Positions 39,864-52,600 of a stretch of 64,000 nucleotides of DNA are shown in pieces. The notes beneath the pieces are model-generated. The model was not told the DNA's origin. It ran no database searches and saw nothing but the letters and a program-made list of their open reading frames with translations. A program made the position numbers and the translations under genes. Positions within the stretch are counted from its first letter, which is position 1, and each line of letters opens with the position of its first letter. This DNA comes from Trichoderma breve (lineage: Eukaryota; Ascomycota; Sordariomycetes; Hypocreales; Hypocreaceae), in the NCBI RefSeq assembly GCF_028502605.1, contig NC_079232.1:3410001-3474000 (forward strand), written 5' to 3'.

Positions 39864-40669
39864 TCATGACGATTGTCGCTCAAAATATGTCCATTGCCCT
39901 TGAGCAGGCTTTTCATCCAGATTTTCCCAGCTGTGGCCAGTGTCAGCAATGACAAGAACTTTGCATGCCAAAAGAGAGGTATTGTCTTCGAAATAACTTA
40001 CACTTGTGCCTGTTCCATAGTCTCAATTAGTTGTAGTTCGCCCTCCGCCACCTGGATGACCTCTTCAATGAGACCAGCACCCAGTTGTTGCTCAAGCTCC
40101 TTGACCCTGTCTCACTTGTTAGTTGTCTGGTGAATATTTGTATCATAGCCTTAGGCTCACTGTTCAGCTGTAAGCTGGGGCTCATCCTCCCACTGCAGCT
40201 TTTCGTCGTTGATGTTTTGATGCTCCGCGGCGTCAATGATCGGATCGTTGCTGCCCACTTGACTCTCGCCATTCCATTCCTGCGACCGAACGTCTCCGGT
40301 ATCATGCTCAATGCCAACAACAAAGACACGATTGCCAAACTTATAAGTCCTAGCACCACTACCATCGATTCGATCACTGGCAGCCTCGAATTGGTGGGGG
40401 TATTTTCGCATCAGCTCCTTCGCCTTCACAGTCCACTCCTCATATCCAGGCGGAACGATCTTTTCGACAAGACCCATGCGATGCTTGGTCGTCGCCTCGA
40501 CGGATTGGCGGTAGAGAGATGTTTCGGGTATGGATTGCAGCCTGTTCAGTGTTGTGCTGTACAGGTATAACAGAGTAGATCGGGGTGTTTTGTGAGTCCA
40601 TAGTCCTGTGAGTCCTGTAGGGGTACCGGGCTCGAGATAGCTGGCGAGAGCTCGAAATGTCGGCCGCAT
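39864..40669 (-). CDS. Mitochondrial complex I subunit, NDUFA5 / 29.9 kDa type
   Basis: Three exons (40669-40161, 40106-40002, 39930-39864) encode about 226 residues starting MRPTFRALASYLEPGTPTGL. The conserved region STLLYLYSTTL...SLYRQSVEATTKHR...PPGYEEW identifies the ETC complex I conserved-region family (NDUFA5, Neurospora 29.9 kDa subunit), an accessory subunit of the peripheral arm of NADH:ubiquinone oxidoreductase in mitochondria. Exon 2 gives LGAGLIEEVIQVAEGEL and the end is WENLDEKPAQGQWTYFERQ, both typical. The frame is open 44 codons upstream to an ATG at 40801, but the family N-terminus starts at 40669. The gene is divergent from the V-ATPase subunit gene. Confidence 0.93.
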
Positions 40670-40981
40670 TTTGGCGAATGTCAATTGTGAGCCAATGTGA
40701 GGCAGTGCGCAATTGAACTTTGGTTTCGCTATTCTATTGAACCGCGGGGAGAAGTTTGAGTGTAAATCCAGCTGGTCGCAGAGAAGACCCACAATAACCA
40801 CTCAACACCCGGAACTGAACGGAGTAGCGGCATATTACTACACAGTCTCAACAACATGAAATTAAACAGTTATAATGAACCCCTTTAAATAGAAGTGGAA
40901 ACGTAAATACAATAGCAATAAGAAATAAAATTTTAGGTATATAATATATACAATTTTTTTTCCTTTAAAAAGGGTATTTTA

Positions 40982-41005
40982 AATAATAATAATATTATTA
41001 TTATT
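40982..41005. repeat. 24-bp perfect palindrome (AAT)4(ATT)4
   Basis: Four AAT units followed by four ATT units form a perfect inverted repeat with no loop. It is probably a microsatellite expansion in the divergent promoter and has cruciform potential. Confidence 0.8.
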
Positions 41006-41220
41006 ATATATAAAACTATATATTCCCAATAGTTAATATTTAATATTGATTTTATTATACTACTACTACTTCTCTACGCATATCTAAGTATTCGTTTATA
41101 AAAATTTGGTCGCTTTTCATAAATAGCTCTCTTTTAGGATTAGCGCCTTTTTTTTTCGCTTACCTACCATATGACGCGCCTCGATCGGCGTCTAGAATTA
41201 CAGTGCGCGATCTAAGCTCG

Positions 41221-41228
41221 AGGTACCT
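41221..41228. promoter_or_regulatory. AGGTACCT palindrome, copy 1
   Basis: Lies 104 bp upstream of the V-ATPase subunit e start. One of six exact copies in the window, all between genes. It may be a regulator binding site or an RNA processing signal; the function is unknown. Confidence 0.4.
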
Positions 41229-41331
41229 ATCCTTAGGAGTGTTCTGGGGTGCAGCTTCGTACTTGTAGGACTCGTTCTCCATCAACAAAGCACTCGTCCT
41301 CGGATCTATCCTGTGATCACGATTCAGCAAA

Positions 41332-41689
41332 ATGGCTCAGGGGTAAGACTTACTGGTAATGATGCAGAAAGAACTGGACTAACACAATGTGCGCATCATT
41401 CGTCTACAGATATTCCATTCTCATCGGCCTCGTGGTCATCGTTGCGTTGAGCGCGGCGGCCTGGTTTTTGTCCCCCAAAGGCGAGAATCAAGTGTCAGTC
41501 TGTTGCGCCCCATCGCGAATTCTATCATGCTAACAGCTTGTGTTTAATAGCTTATGGCGGTCGTCCCTGATTCTGGCCATCGTCAGCTGCTATCTCATGT
41601 GGCTAATCACTTTCCTCGCACAACTCCATCCACTGATTGCACCAAGACGAAGCGATTTGCGAGAGGAATTCCTGGGACATAGTAACTAG
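41332..41689 (+). CDS. VMA9: V-type ATPase subunit e (Vma9)
   Basis: Three exons (41332-41342, 41410-41493, 41551-41689) encode about 77 residues: MAQGYSILIGL..., two hydrophobic helices (about residues 5-25 and 38-58), a polar loop SPKGENQV, and a short basic tail PRRSDLREE. This is the size, topology and motif set of V-ATPase subunit e (Vma9), a small membrane subunit of the Vo sector needed for assembly of the proton pump of vacuoles and other acidic organelles. The first exon is only 11 nt, so simple ORF scanning misses the gene. Branch-point-like CTAAC sits just before the last 3' splice site. Confidence 0.93.
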
Positions 41690-42000
41690 AGTTGATTGCT
41701 GGCTATGACAAGCATAGCCTCAGGCGTATTGGGAAGACTGGCGTTAGGGGTTTTACTTCGTTCACATCATCTTGTATTGCTATCGAGTTTCTCACTGGGA
41801 GTCACCTTCCTCACCTGCAAGCCATCATTGATTACGAGTGTACAAATAGGTGCCGGAGTAGCTTGAGACCAGTCTATCTTATGGAAATATCGAAATTTGA
41901 TAGGACAGGCCTGTGCTTACGCGGTTACAATAAGATAGCAACATGGTATATGCAATGTTAGTTCGGTTAATATACATTGATTTGGTTGTCAGGAATCACT
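41690..42000. terminator. Convergent 3' region between VMA9 and ARV1
   Basis: 311 bp between two convergent stop codons. An 89-codon frame on the plus strand has no recognisable features. Nothing else is seen. Confidence 0.3.
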
Positions 42001-43050
42001 TTATCCTACAGCTAAACGGCCAGCCCAGTCTCTGATATACTTCACCAGGGCCCAAAGAGCTTTGCCATCTGCGGCGACGCTGCTGTCACCAATGGAATCT
42101 ACATCGCCCAGTCCAGCAGATATTAATATCAGCTGGCCCACAGCCCAGCGTACAGATGCGCCGGCAATTGCTAAGAAGCAGGCAACATAGTATTTGCAGT
42201 CAAGTAGAATCCGCAGGGCTTCTACATTATTTGCCACGACAGCCCAACCTAGGGACCTTGCAGCCGCGGGCACATCATATTCCCAGATGACCATCAAGAT
42301 TGGAAATAATTTGGTCGAGGACGATACAAGCAAGGCTGTCGATACTGAATTCGGGCGATTGTACCGCGGCATCAGGCCTGTGATATTTAGCGGCGAGAGG
42401 TGGGATGATGTAAAAAATCGGATGCTCAGATGGAAAGCGATTGTGGACAAGGCGCACAGGACCACTACAATAGCAGTGTTAGTCGACGGCGTAATGGAGA
42501 CGAAGATACAGAATACTGACGAAAGAACATGTACTGAATCACAATCGGCTGTTGCGCGAGCGGTCCTAGTCTACTCTCGCCAGGACTAGACGAGGGAATG
42601 GTTTGCTTTTCTATGCGCGCCCATGTCAAGTAGACATCGAATAGCAGGAGCAACACCCCCAAACGAATGATAGAAGGCTGTTGAAGATATTAGCATGCGG
42701 GCATGCTGATAAATCTGGCAGGAGAAGGAGGGAGCTGGAGTGGTTAACATACGTCAAAGCGATCTCCATCCCGCATCAAAGTGTTGTGCAGCAAATGGCG
42801 ATAGACCTATGAGAGGTTCAGAGATGAGATATGCCATGCAAAACGGCCCGAGTCACAGTACCTGGGGTTTAATGAGGACCAGATCGATAAAGAGCACAAC
42901 AAAGTCGTGCTCTACATATTTATCACAGAAATGGCCACATTTTCGGCAGACAGTGAGGCGAATCAAGTGCCCATTGGACTTATCATCAGCTCCAGAATAT
43001 TGCGTCCACAGAGTTTTGACAGGATACCGGCACTCTATACAGATAGGCAT
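42001..43050 (-). CDS. ARV1: ARV1 lipid homeostasis protein
   Basis: Four exons (43050-42862, 42806-42753, 42677-42521, 42464-42001) encode about 287 residues. The N-terminus MPICIECRYPVKTLW carries Cys4/Cys7 and Cys35/Cys38 (CRKCG), the zinc-ribbon-like pair of the Arv1 homology domain. KYVEHDFVVLFIDLVLIKPQVYRHLL and SIIRLGVLLLLFDVYLTWARIE follow, which are hallmarks of the family. Several membrane segments occupy the C-terminal half. Arv1 is an ER membrane protein involved in sterol distribution and delivery of GPI-anchor intermediates. The last intron (56 bp, GTCAGT donor, CTAAC branch, TAG acceptor) restores the frame in QYMFFLVLCALSTIAFHL. The GPI link is of interest because BST1, the next gene and divergent from it, processes GPI anchors. 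Confidence 0.93.
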
Positions 43051-43797
43051 TGGTATGGCGAGAAGTCGCGTAGCTTCGACATGGGATATTTGATTCGCGG
43101 TGTGTTGCTCCGTGTCGTATGCCGGTTTGCAATTACATGGGCGTCTAATCGGATTGGCGATATTCGGGTTGAGGTGCCAGTACTAAGATAGTAGTCGGTA
43201 CTTTGTGCCTGGACTCTGCGCCTGTATCGGTGCGATTAGCAGCTTAAACTGTATTTAGTAGCAACCTACCTTGCTGCTTGCGGATACCGATATCATAGTC
43301 TAATTTGCCTCACGTAATCAGCATAACATGCTTGTTTGTTTTGTAATAATTGTTAAGATAAGAGTTGTATTGAAAATTGTATCAACTTTAATATTATTAT
43401 TAAGTAGTCAATCATACATAAAAGCAGCCTTTTTGGTGATTTATGCTCATTATCTTTGAAGAAAGATGCGGAAATAAAAAGAGAACCGAATAAATAGCCT
43501 AGATCTTACCCAGCCTCTCTTTACATTAGTGTGCATGTCGATTTCTAAAATGACGCGAAATGCTCCCCCAACTCTATCTAGCTGGTTTCCCGCGATTTTA
43601 TCCACTTAGTGCTCTGCGCCTCTTTCTGCTCGCTTTAATTGGACCAGATGACGGCGGAATGGGTCGCATTCGGCCGTGTGACTTTCTGTTTTAATTTCAC
43701 TACTTTTTCCCAAAGTGTTATCACCTTATTCTGGCCGTAGCAACCCATAGCCACTCACAGCTTCGGCCTCACCAAAGGTCTCTCTTCGACCTTTCCC
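43051..43797. promoter_or_regulatory. Divergent promoter of ARV1 and BST1
   Basis: 747 bp between divergent start codons of two genes that both act on GPI-anchor metabolism in the ER. The middle (43320-43480) is AT-rich. No specific site was recognised. Confidence 0.4.
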
Positions 43798-46700
43798 ATG
43801 ACGAGGCGCTCGTCGTCTGTTGATGTCGGTGGTAAATCCTCCCTCGAGCTGCAAAACCCAGATGCCGAGTCAGAACACCGCCTCAATGGCTTAATATCCC
43901 GGCAACCATCGACTTCAAGGCAACTCAGCGGCGTCTATTCGAACCAGGCGAATGGCCACCAGCACCCTACCAGCCATGCAGCAGTCGCATCCTTTTCACC
44001 ACTATCGCTCCCTACTTCGTCGCCCAGTATGACCACGACCAAACAGCCGCCCCTAGCCAGCTCGGGGGCGCGCAATCGCAGTCTGTGGTTCATGTCGGTT
44101 CTGTCCTTTTTCGTTGCCACGGCTGGTGTTGGCCTCTTGTTCGCTATCTTTCGGTCGCTCACGACACGCCAAATTGAGCCTAAAGGATGTCGAATGTCGT
44201 ATATGCGACCTTCCTACATTCACTTCTCCGAATTCGATACTGAACACACCCGTTTTGCAAGCAAATACTCTCTGTATCTCTATCGCGAGCAAGGGATTGA
44301 TAGCGGTCAGGTTGGTTTCATATCCCCCTTCTCGAAAAACAGGCATAAGGAAGCTCACATCATGGCAACAAGTTGCGCGGAATTCCGGTTCTCTTCATCC
44401 CAGGTAATGCCGGAAGCTACAAGCAAGTCCGGCCAATTGCTGCAGAGACTGCCAATTACTTCCATGATTACCTTCAGCATGACAGTAATCAGCTAGATTC
44501 TGGCATAAGGACTCTTGATTTCTTCACCGTCGACTTTAATGAAGACATCACCGCATTCCACGGCCAGACCTTACTTGACCAAGCTGAATATCTCAACGAA
44601 GCCGTCCGATACATTCTTTCGCTCTACTCTGAGCCACAGAGAGCCTCTCGAGATTCGCATCTACCAGATCCGACGTCCGTCCTAATTCTTGGACATTCAA
44701 TGGGAGGAGTTGTCGCAAGGGCAATGTTGGTCCAACCAAACTACCAGGAGAATTCGATTAATACCATCATTACAATGTCAGCACCGCATGCACGCCCTCC
44801 AGTTACATTCGACGGCCGGATCGTTCAAATCTATGATGAAATCAATGATTATTGGCGGCGTGCGTATACCCAAAAATGGGCCAGCAACAATCCGCTGTGG
44901 CATGTCACTTTGGTATCGATCGCTGGTGGAAACTTGGATACTGTCGTACCGTCTGATTATGCCAGTATTGAATCGCTTGTGCCCGAAACTCATGGATTCA
45001 CTGTTTTTACGTCGGGAATACCAACGGTATGGACAAGCATGGACCATCAGGCGATTCTCTGGTGCGATCAGTTTCGAAAGGTGCTGGCCCAAACTTTGTA
45101 TAGCATCATTGATGTTCACCGAGCCTCTCAAACGAAACCCCGAGCACAACGGATGAGAGTCTTTAAGAAGCGACTTTTGACTGGTTTGGAAACGATTGCC
45201 GAGAAGACTCTGTCTCTAAATGAGCCGACAATCCTCCTTACTTTGGACGACTCGTCTAGTACGGTAGTGCCAACCGGGGGCCGGCTAATCCTCTCACAGC
45301 TTGGTTCTGAGGGTACGCCGAAGGCCTATCTCCTTCCCGTGCCGCCTCATGGATCTCCTGAGCCAAAACGCTTTACTCTGCTGACTGATGCTCAACTTGG
45401 CGCCCCTATCGATGGCAACCGGCTGCAAGTCCTCTTGTGCAGCGTTTCCCCCGTTCAACACACGAGTGTCAATTCGTTCTTTTCCTCCACGATAGATCTA
45501 TCGAGGAACGGTACTACACCGACGAAGTTAGCATGTAAGGATGCCGCGTCTGACACGGTCCTCCTCCCAGCTTCGACAACGAATATTCAAGCCCCTTTCT
45601 ACCTGGACGGAGAATCCCAGATATATCCTTTTTCATATTTACAATATGACGCTGAGCATCTCTCTGATCATCAGTTTGTTGCCGTCATCGATAGAGCAAC
45701 GCAAATCAGCCAAGGCTTTGCTGTTGCAGAATTTAGCGATCACTCTTCCTTTCAAAAGAAGGAAGACATCAGCCTCACTCGTCTTCTGACATTTGGTCTA
45801 TCATTCCGGCTGCCCGCTGGTCGCCCTATCGCTATGGATATCAATATTCCGGCCCTCAAATCAAGCCTGATAGCCTTTGATATGGTGATAAAAAATCAGC
45901 AATGCGTTAGAAGCCAACAACTTTTTGCGCCACTAATCCGCCAATATATTCAAAGGCCCTACGAATCGAAATATTTTGTCAATGCTGGGGCGACCGGGAT
46001 CAGCTTCCACGGTGTCGCCCCATACATGCCACCCCCATTAACGCCGCCTGGTGCCGACGGCCTAGCTTTTGGGATATGGTCTGATCCGACGTGTGAAGGG
46101 CCCTTGGAAGTCGACATTTATGTGGATGTATTAGGAAGTCTTGGCAAACTGTATATGCGATACCGTACAGTTTTTGCGGCCTTTCCTCTACTCATCGTTA
46201 CGTTGGTACTTCGGAAGCAGTTCAATGTTTATGACACGAAGGGCACCTTTATCTCCTTCTCCGAAAGCTTAGACTTGTCAATGCGCCAGTCAATTCCGCT
46301 TCTACTGTCTTGTCTAACTCTCTTGTCTATTTCCCCCAGTGGAGTGACGACTTTTCTCGCTGCACTTGTGGACAACAACCAGGCAAATCCAAACCTTTCT
46401 TCGAACGTTAGCTTTCATAAGAACGACCTTCTCATTGGTACCGACGACCCTTTTTTCATCTATCTTGTGCCTTTTATTGGCATTGTATGTATCGGCGTCT
46501 GTACTGTTTTGCATTACATTCTTCTTGCTCTGACAAGAATTCTTGGTGTTGCATATGCCGTATTCACGGCAATACCTGCGATCAACGGCTATAATCTTCT
46601 GAGCCCATCGCCGGTGTTTGCACCATCTACTCCTCGGCGAAGAGTGATCTCGACGATCATTCTATTATTTCTGGTGTCCACTTTCATTCCGTACCAATTC

Positions 46701-47204
46701 GCGTACTTAGTCGCTTGCCTTGTACAGATTCTTACCGTTGTTCGCGCTCTTCGCATATACGTTGTCACACCTTCAACGGCCAACTCCAACTATTATCACT
46801 ATTCGCATTCTATTCTTCTGCTAATGATGTGGGTTCTCCCCATCAATTTGCCTATACTGGCGGTCTGGGTTCGAAACCTGGCCGTTCACTGGCTCACACC
46901 GTTTTCTTCTCATCACAATGTGTTGTCTATAATGCCATTTATATTACTGGTGGAGAATTTGACAACAGGCAAGATGGTTCCTCAAGTAACATATGGATTT
47001 CGCCATGTTACCAGCGGGCTTCTTTTTGGCACGGCGCTTTGTGCTGCAATTTACGGCGTTTCACATGCATACATGCTCCATTACTTGGTTAATGTAGTCG
47101 CTGCATGGCTCGTCATTTTACACTCTTCTTCGGAGCCATGGTCATTAATGAATTTCGGTACTTTTTTGGAAGGGGATGTGGATGAGTTGGAGGAAAAGCA
47201 ATAA
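43798..47204 (+). CDS. BST1: GPI inositol-deacylase Bst1 (PGAP1 family)
   Basis: Two exons (43798-44310, 44373-47204) encode about 1114 residues. A Ser-rich cytosolic N-terminus leads to a membrane anchor (about residues 101-122). A luminal alpha/beta-hydrolase domain follows, with VLFIPGNAGSYKQVR just after the splice site and the nucleophile elbow LILGHSMGGVVARAML (Ser near residue 280). Multiple membrane spans fill the last ~350 residues. Bst1/PGAP1 removes the acyl chain from the inositol of newly attached GPI anchors in the ER, needed for export and quality control of GPI proteins. The intron has a GTTGGT donor and AAG acceptor; joining gives GIDSGQ-LRGIPVLF as in the family. The length is typical. 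Confidence 0.95.
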
Positions 47205-47614
47205 TTCACACTGAATAATGTGGCATAGATGTTTATATAATAAGCGTTACTCCAACTACTATCGCTTTATGCCTTATAGTTAATATACATTATATAGATA
47301 ATTGTAAGATATCAATATATATAACAAAATTTAATTATTTCACTTACTTTTAATATAAAAAACTAATAATGATTATATTAAATACTAAATAATTAAAGAA
47401 TTTAACTCAAAGTATATAATATATCTATATTATGTATTTAATTAGTAATTATTCTTAAAGTGATTTCTTTTTCTTAATAAGTATTTTTAAAATTCAGCGC
47501 TAGTCTACTTTAGCCTAAATCATATGCTAAATCATTACATCATACCCTTTCAAACACTCCTCGGCACGCGGTTCTTGCCGCCGTTAAAACTCCCGAATTC
47601 ATCAGCCTCTCCCA
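47205..47614. promoter_or_regulatory. Intergenic: BST1 3' end and MSP1 promoter
   Basis: 410 bp with an AT-rich stretch at about 47280-47500 and a CCTCGG at 47559-47564. A 66-codon frame starting at 47524 overlaps the MSP1 first exon in another frame and is not supported. Confidence 0.4.
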
Positions 47615-49071
47615 ATGCCCAACCGCACAGCCTCGTGGCTGCGCTGGATCCTCGGAATGGGCGAGCGTCGAAAGTTAGGAGATGTCGCTCTGGACATTGT
47701 CCTGTTTGCTGGCATGGTAACTGACCTTGCGTCTCTATCTGCCATTGTACTGACAGATTATTCCAGATGACCGCTGGTCTCTACGTTGCTCGCACGTTTT
47801 TGAATCCGATCCTGAGCAACCTGGTAGACCCCGATAAAGAGAAGCACGAACAGGCGAAGCGTCAAGCGAAAGCCCATCTCGACCGCCTAAGTCGGAGACG
47901 ACATATTGATGGCATTGGAGATCATGGGGCGGACGGGGCGCGAGGAGGCTCGCGAGTCGAAGAGCTGGTTTTGAATGAGTATGAGAACCTAATAGCGCTG
48001 GAAATGGTCGCGCCCGATGATATACACGTCGGCTTTGATGGTAAGTGTTGGCCACCAAATCTTCTCAATGGATTTATCATTAATTCGAGGTGAAACCTGA
48101 ATAGACATTGGCGGCCTGGATATGATTATCGAAGAACTGAAAGAATCCGTCATATATCCATTGACGATGCCACATCTCTATCAGCACGCCGCTTCGCTAT
48201 TATCTGCACCGTCTGGAGTTCTGCTTTATGGCCCACCTGGCTGTGGCAAGACGATGCTGGCGAAGGCTTTGGCCAAGGAGAGCGGCGCGTCCTTCATTAA
48301 CCTCCATATTTCAACACTCACCGAGAAGTGGTATGGCGACTCCAACAAGATCGTTCGAGCCGTCTTCTCCTTGGCTCGCAAGATGCAACCCGCCATTGTG
48401 TTCATCGATGAAATAGATGCCGTTCTGGGCACGCGAAGGAGCGGCGAACATGAGGCTAGCGGTATGGTCAAAGCCGAGTAAGTATTCTTTCAGCTTAATA
48501 CCTATCAGCGACACCGCTACATTGATGCAATGAGTACTGACAACATTGTAGGTTCATGACTTTGTGGGATGGATTGACATCGAGCAATTCTTCCGGTATT
48601 CCAGCACAGATTGTCGTACTTGGTGCCACTAATCGTATGCACGATATTGACGAAGCCATTCTCCGACGAATGCCCAAGAAGTTTCCCATCACGCTACCGA
48701 ATCTGGAACAAAGGCGCCGAATCTTGCAGCTGATTCTCAAGGACGCCAAGTTGGATACCGACAACTTTGACTTGGATCACGTGTCTAAAATCACTGCCGG
48801 TATGTCGGGAAGCGACATCAAAGAGGCCTGCCGCGATGCTGCCATGGCGCCCGTGCGTGAATACATGCGACAACACGGCCGCGATGGCCCCTCCAAGAGA
48901 CCAGTTGATCCAGCCCAATTCCGTGGAATAAGGACTGATGACTTTGTCAAGCATCCAGGTGATCAATATTTGATAGATGTGCTCCAGCAACGTCAAAAAG
49001 GATCTAACCATGTACCAGCGAATGATGCGTACGGAGATATTGACGAAACGTTTATTGAGCCCCAGGATTAG
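47615..49071 (+). CDS. MSP1: Outer mitochondrial membrane AAA ATPase Msp1 (ATAD1)
   Basis: Four exons (47615-47716, 47767-48040, 48105-48477, 48552-49071) encode about 422 residues. The N-terminus has one membrane span (about residues 24-45). The AAA domain shows DIGGLD, Walker A GPPGCGKT, the pore-loop region EKWYGDSNK, Walker B IVFIDEID, sensor GATNR and the arginine-finger region LRRMPKKF. Msp1 extracts mislocalised tail-anchored proteins from the outer mitochondrial and peroxisomal membranes. The acidic C-terminal tail ([13 protein letters not shown]) is short. Introns have normal signals; exon joins restore FDDIGGL and KAEFMTLWD. The gene is convergent with the zinc-cluster regulator gene. 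Confidence 0.95.
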
Positions 49072-49618
49072 ACCCCGAGGCTACTTCACGACCTGGAGTA
49101 ACAGCCCTTTTATTGATTTCCTACTGCTTTTTTTTCTTTTCCTTGCTCTCAGTTGCCGGAGTAATACTTCATGTCGGCTAGCGTATACGTCGCGGAACTC
49201 CAATCACCATCTCAAGATAGTCCTCCTCGCACCTCTGGTATTGATCAAACAGTGATATAGCGCCCTGATGGAACTTTAAGGATATACAATATAAATTACG
49301 GTTAATATATGTGTCTACGAGAACTTCACCGAGGCTTCGTGGGTGTCTCATAATGTGGAAAGCTGGTTATGCCAAGTATTTTTGTTATTACAGATGATGA
49401 ATACATGAGGAGCAAACATGTAGAGACCAAGTCTTGGATTTCCATCAAAAAATCCTCAAAATCTCCTTCAGTAAACCACGTAGTCTCTTGTAGATCAACC
49501 AACCCTTATACGCTTTTGCATCGATAGAAGCACGCCGTCCAGTTTGCCAACCATCATATCTGAAGACTATAAATAACTTTGATAGTCTCACGGGGGGCCA
49601 CCATGTTGGGATGATTCT
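49072..49618. terminator. Convergent 3' region between MSP1 and the zinc-cluster gene
   Basis: 547 bp of non-coding DNA shared by two convergent 3' ends. A T/C-rich stretch (about 49119-49145) lies about 50 bp after the MSP1 stop. No gene is seen. Confidence 0.35.
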
Positions 49619-52600
49619 CTAGCTCAAAGGTATGTCCAGATTTATGCTGCTCATATCTCCGTTGATGCCAAAGAATTGAAACCTATCGAATCGTTAGCTG
49701 TAAATACAAGCAAGCACTCTCCCGTCACACAAACTTACCAATCTTCTACATTAAGGGTTGTCGGCGCAGGCTGTCCCTGTGCAGAGCTTGTGCCCCAGCT
49801 ATCAGGGCTTTGGCCGTCCTGCAGTCCGCCGTCGAAGCCAGGCTGCCACAAATTAGACTGCCCTTGGAATCCAGACATCGGTACAATACCAGCCCCTTGG
49901 CCGGAACCTCTGTACTGGTTGGCCTGTATACCCGCCGCTATACTGCCTCCGGGCAGTTGATTCATCGCATTCTGATCCAAAGTCTGGTGTGTCTGTGGAG
50001 GCGAGAGACTGGGGAAAGCCGGCATGCTTGAGCTTTCAGGGAAAAGCTGATCAGGCTGGAAATTCTCCCATAGAGATTGCGAGATGTTTGGCGAGTTGCG
50101 GGTGACTAGGTACAAGTCTGGGGGGGTTGCCGGGACGGAAAATGAAGGGTTGAATGGCGTTGCAGGTCTCGTCTGAGGTCGCGAGTTGGTACCACCCATA
50201 AAGGTATCCGTGCCAGTCTGGCGAACAGTTGGAGATGCTGCTGCCGAGCGCTGGCTGACATTGTTGTCATTCTTGGTCGCACTGGGAGTTTGCGGCCTAG
50301 ATCTCTCGTACGACTCTTGCGGAGTTGGAGTATTGCTCGTAAAGTCGATGGCCATATCATCATATTTCCGCTTGGATGCGTCTTGCCTGTTGAGCTGCTC
50401 GAGCTGGTCAACGGTTTGCTGCATCTTCCGATGTCGCTTCCCTCCCGCTTTTTGTAGCCGCTCTTCAAGCACCTTGTTGCCAAGGATGGATTCGAACAGA
50501 GTATAGACCATTTTGCCCACGAGCCACACGCGAGAGACCTCCTTCATTGCCTGCATGCATCTGCGCAGCCTGTCCTGCGTGACCTGCTGTATAGATGGCA
50601 CAGGGGAGCGCATTTGATAGACGTGCATGATGAGGGCGGAGAAAAGACTATACACTATGAAGGCTGGACAATAACGAAGCTGATTATGTGCCGCCAGGTT
50701 CTCAACTATGGAGGTAATCATAGCCGCCGCTTGGAAGGCAATGTTTCTCGATGGGTATGGAGTATCGTTGGGGAACCGAGGTGAGCCGCTTGGCGGCATA
50801 TGGGCTCGATGCAAGAGACACAGAGTCGTATAGTAGTTGGAATGAAGGAGTGCGGACCAAAAATGATGGCGAGGCATCTCCCAGTAGACAATCTTGGGGC
50901 AGTTCTGAAGCCAATCGGCCAAAGCCATGTCGCTGTGTGTAAGGTCGATGGCATTCCGCTGCCTTCCCTTGGAGGCGACCGAATACTGCTGCGACAGGAC
51001 AAGCCCCATGATTTCACAGAGCTTGACATACTGGAGGAAGAACTGCACATGAATGGGGTCTGGCGGGTACTCGCTCGCTCGGTCAGACTCATCTTCAATG
51101 AAGTCATCCTCGGTCAGCATTTCAACATCCGAGTCATCAAGATTGATGTGGACTGGGCGACCAAGAGCAACCGCAACTGATCGGTCGCGCGTAAACAGCG
51201 TCCACCAGATGCGCTTCCAGAGCCGCTTATCAGACTTGCTCAGTTGCGACCGTTCAACAGATCGATGCATGCCCGAGCCTTGAGCAACAATGGTCGCGAC
51301 ACGACTCCAGTAGAAGACGTTTTTGGTGACATCCTCAGGCCCCTCCCAGTACCATCCCATCAGAAGGAGGGACTGTACAATGGTGACGCGGTCGTCTTCG
51401 TAGTTGGCATCGTATAGAGCTTTAGCCCGTTTATAGAAAGTCAGGGCGGCCGGCGTAGTTGAACCATTTGCGTCCATGAGCTGGGCGTTTTGGCAGACTC
51501 TAGAACCGGCCAAAAGGACGGCCTGGAGGAGGAGGAGAGATGGCGGATTCTTAGGATCACGGTATTGTCGCATGAAGCGAGTGCGGTTGATGACGGGGAC
51601 AATGGGATGGACCCATTGGAAGTAGGCGTCAATCAGCTCGTCACATAATGACCTTGGAGGAAGTAGAAAAGCACCTCGTTGATGAAGGATGTCGATCTCA
51701 ACGTTATCAAGCTCGGTCAACCTTGCTCGCGACCCCCTCACATTCTCTGGTAGCGGGTAGTGAACGACATCCGCAGAACCTTGGCGATCGTGGACGAGAA
51801 GAGTAAGATTCGATGACTCGCCGAGATATGCAACACGGCCGGCATCAGTGATGGGGGCTCGTGTGAACTTTGGCTTCATCACCAAGTTCAGATATGTACC
51901 ATTATCAACCTCCTCTTTCCTAGCCTGAGCTTCTGTAAGAGACGTCGGAGGGGTCCCATCAGCAGTGTGTGATACGGTAGGGGCCGAAGATCTTGGAGAG
52001 TAGGAGGCAGCGGCGGAGCTGAGAGGGGTCTGCCGTGACGGCTCATCAGTATTCTCGCCGCGGTCGCTAGAGAAGAGAGACACATTGTGGTCAGTATGAG
52101 GGGACCGCGAATAGAGAGCAGCCGAAGCTTGACACGGGGACATACCTGTCGGAATCCTTGCCCGCTTGCGCCCCAGAGGCCTGGGTCTTCTTGCGCTTCG
52201 GCGTTGGGATGCGGCATTCTATCTGAAAGGCGACGCAGTTGGTACATGGCACCCCCAGACTAGCTGCGTCACATCGAACCTGGAGGCCATCGGGTTAGCA
52301 TGCAAGAGCACCCATGGAGAATAGCGCAAGCCTTGTCGAACATACTTTTCGAGCGTGACATGTCTATCGAGTGGTTAGCAGGAGTCCATGTAGAATGCCA
52401 ATAGCCAAGTGGTCAGCGGCCCCGCTGGGATGCCTCGGCTCATGGAGAAGTGAGGATTATGCGACCTGCAAGACAATACATACCTCGCATGCTCGTGACG
52501 CTCGTTGTCTAGAAACACCATACTAGTTAGAAAACCTGCCCTCATCACCAAATCACGGCCATCATACCTTCTAAAGCTCATCGAGTTGGCTGCGGCGGCG

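Larger units (their letters stand above)
40670..41331. promoter_or_regulatory. Divergent promoter of the complex I subunit and V-ATPase subunit e genes
   Basis: 662 bp between two divergent start codons. It contains a CCAAT box at 40692-40696 very close to the minus-strand start, an AT-rich stretch at 40860-41060 with a perfect 24-bp palindrome (AAT)4(ATT)4 at 40982-41005, the octamer AGGTACCT at 41221-41228 and a CCTCGG at 41298-41303. Confidence 0.45.

Noticed and set aside
40670..40801. Upstream ATG of the complex I subunit at 40801
   Set aside because: The added 44 residues do not resemble the family, whereas MRPTFRALASYL at 40669 does.
41692..41961. 89-codon plus-strand frame after VMA9
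   Set aside because: It lies in the convergent 3' region, has no recognisable motif and overlaps no splice pattern.
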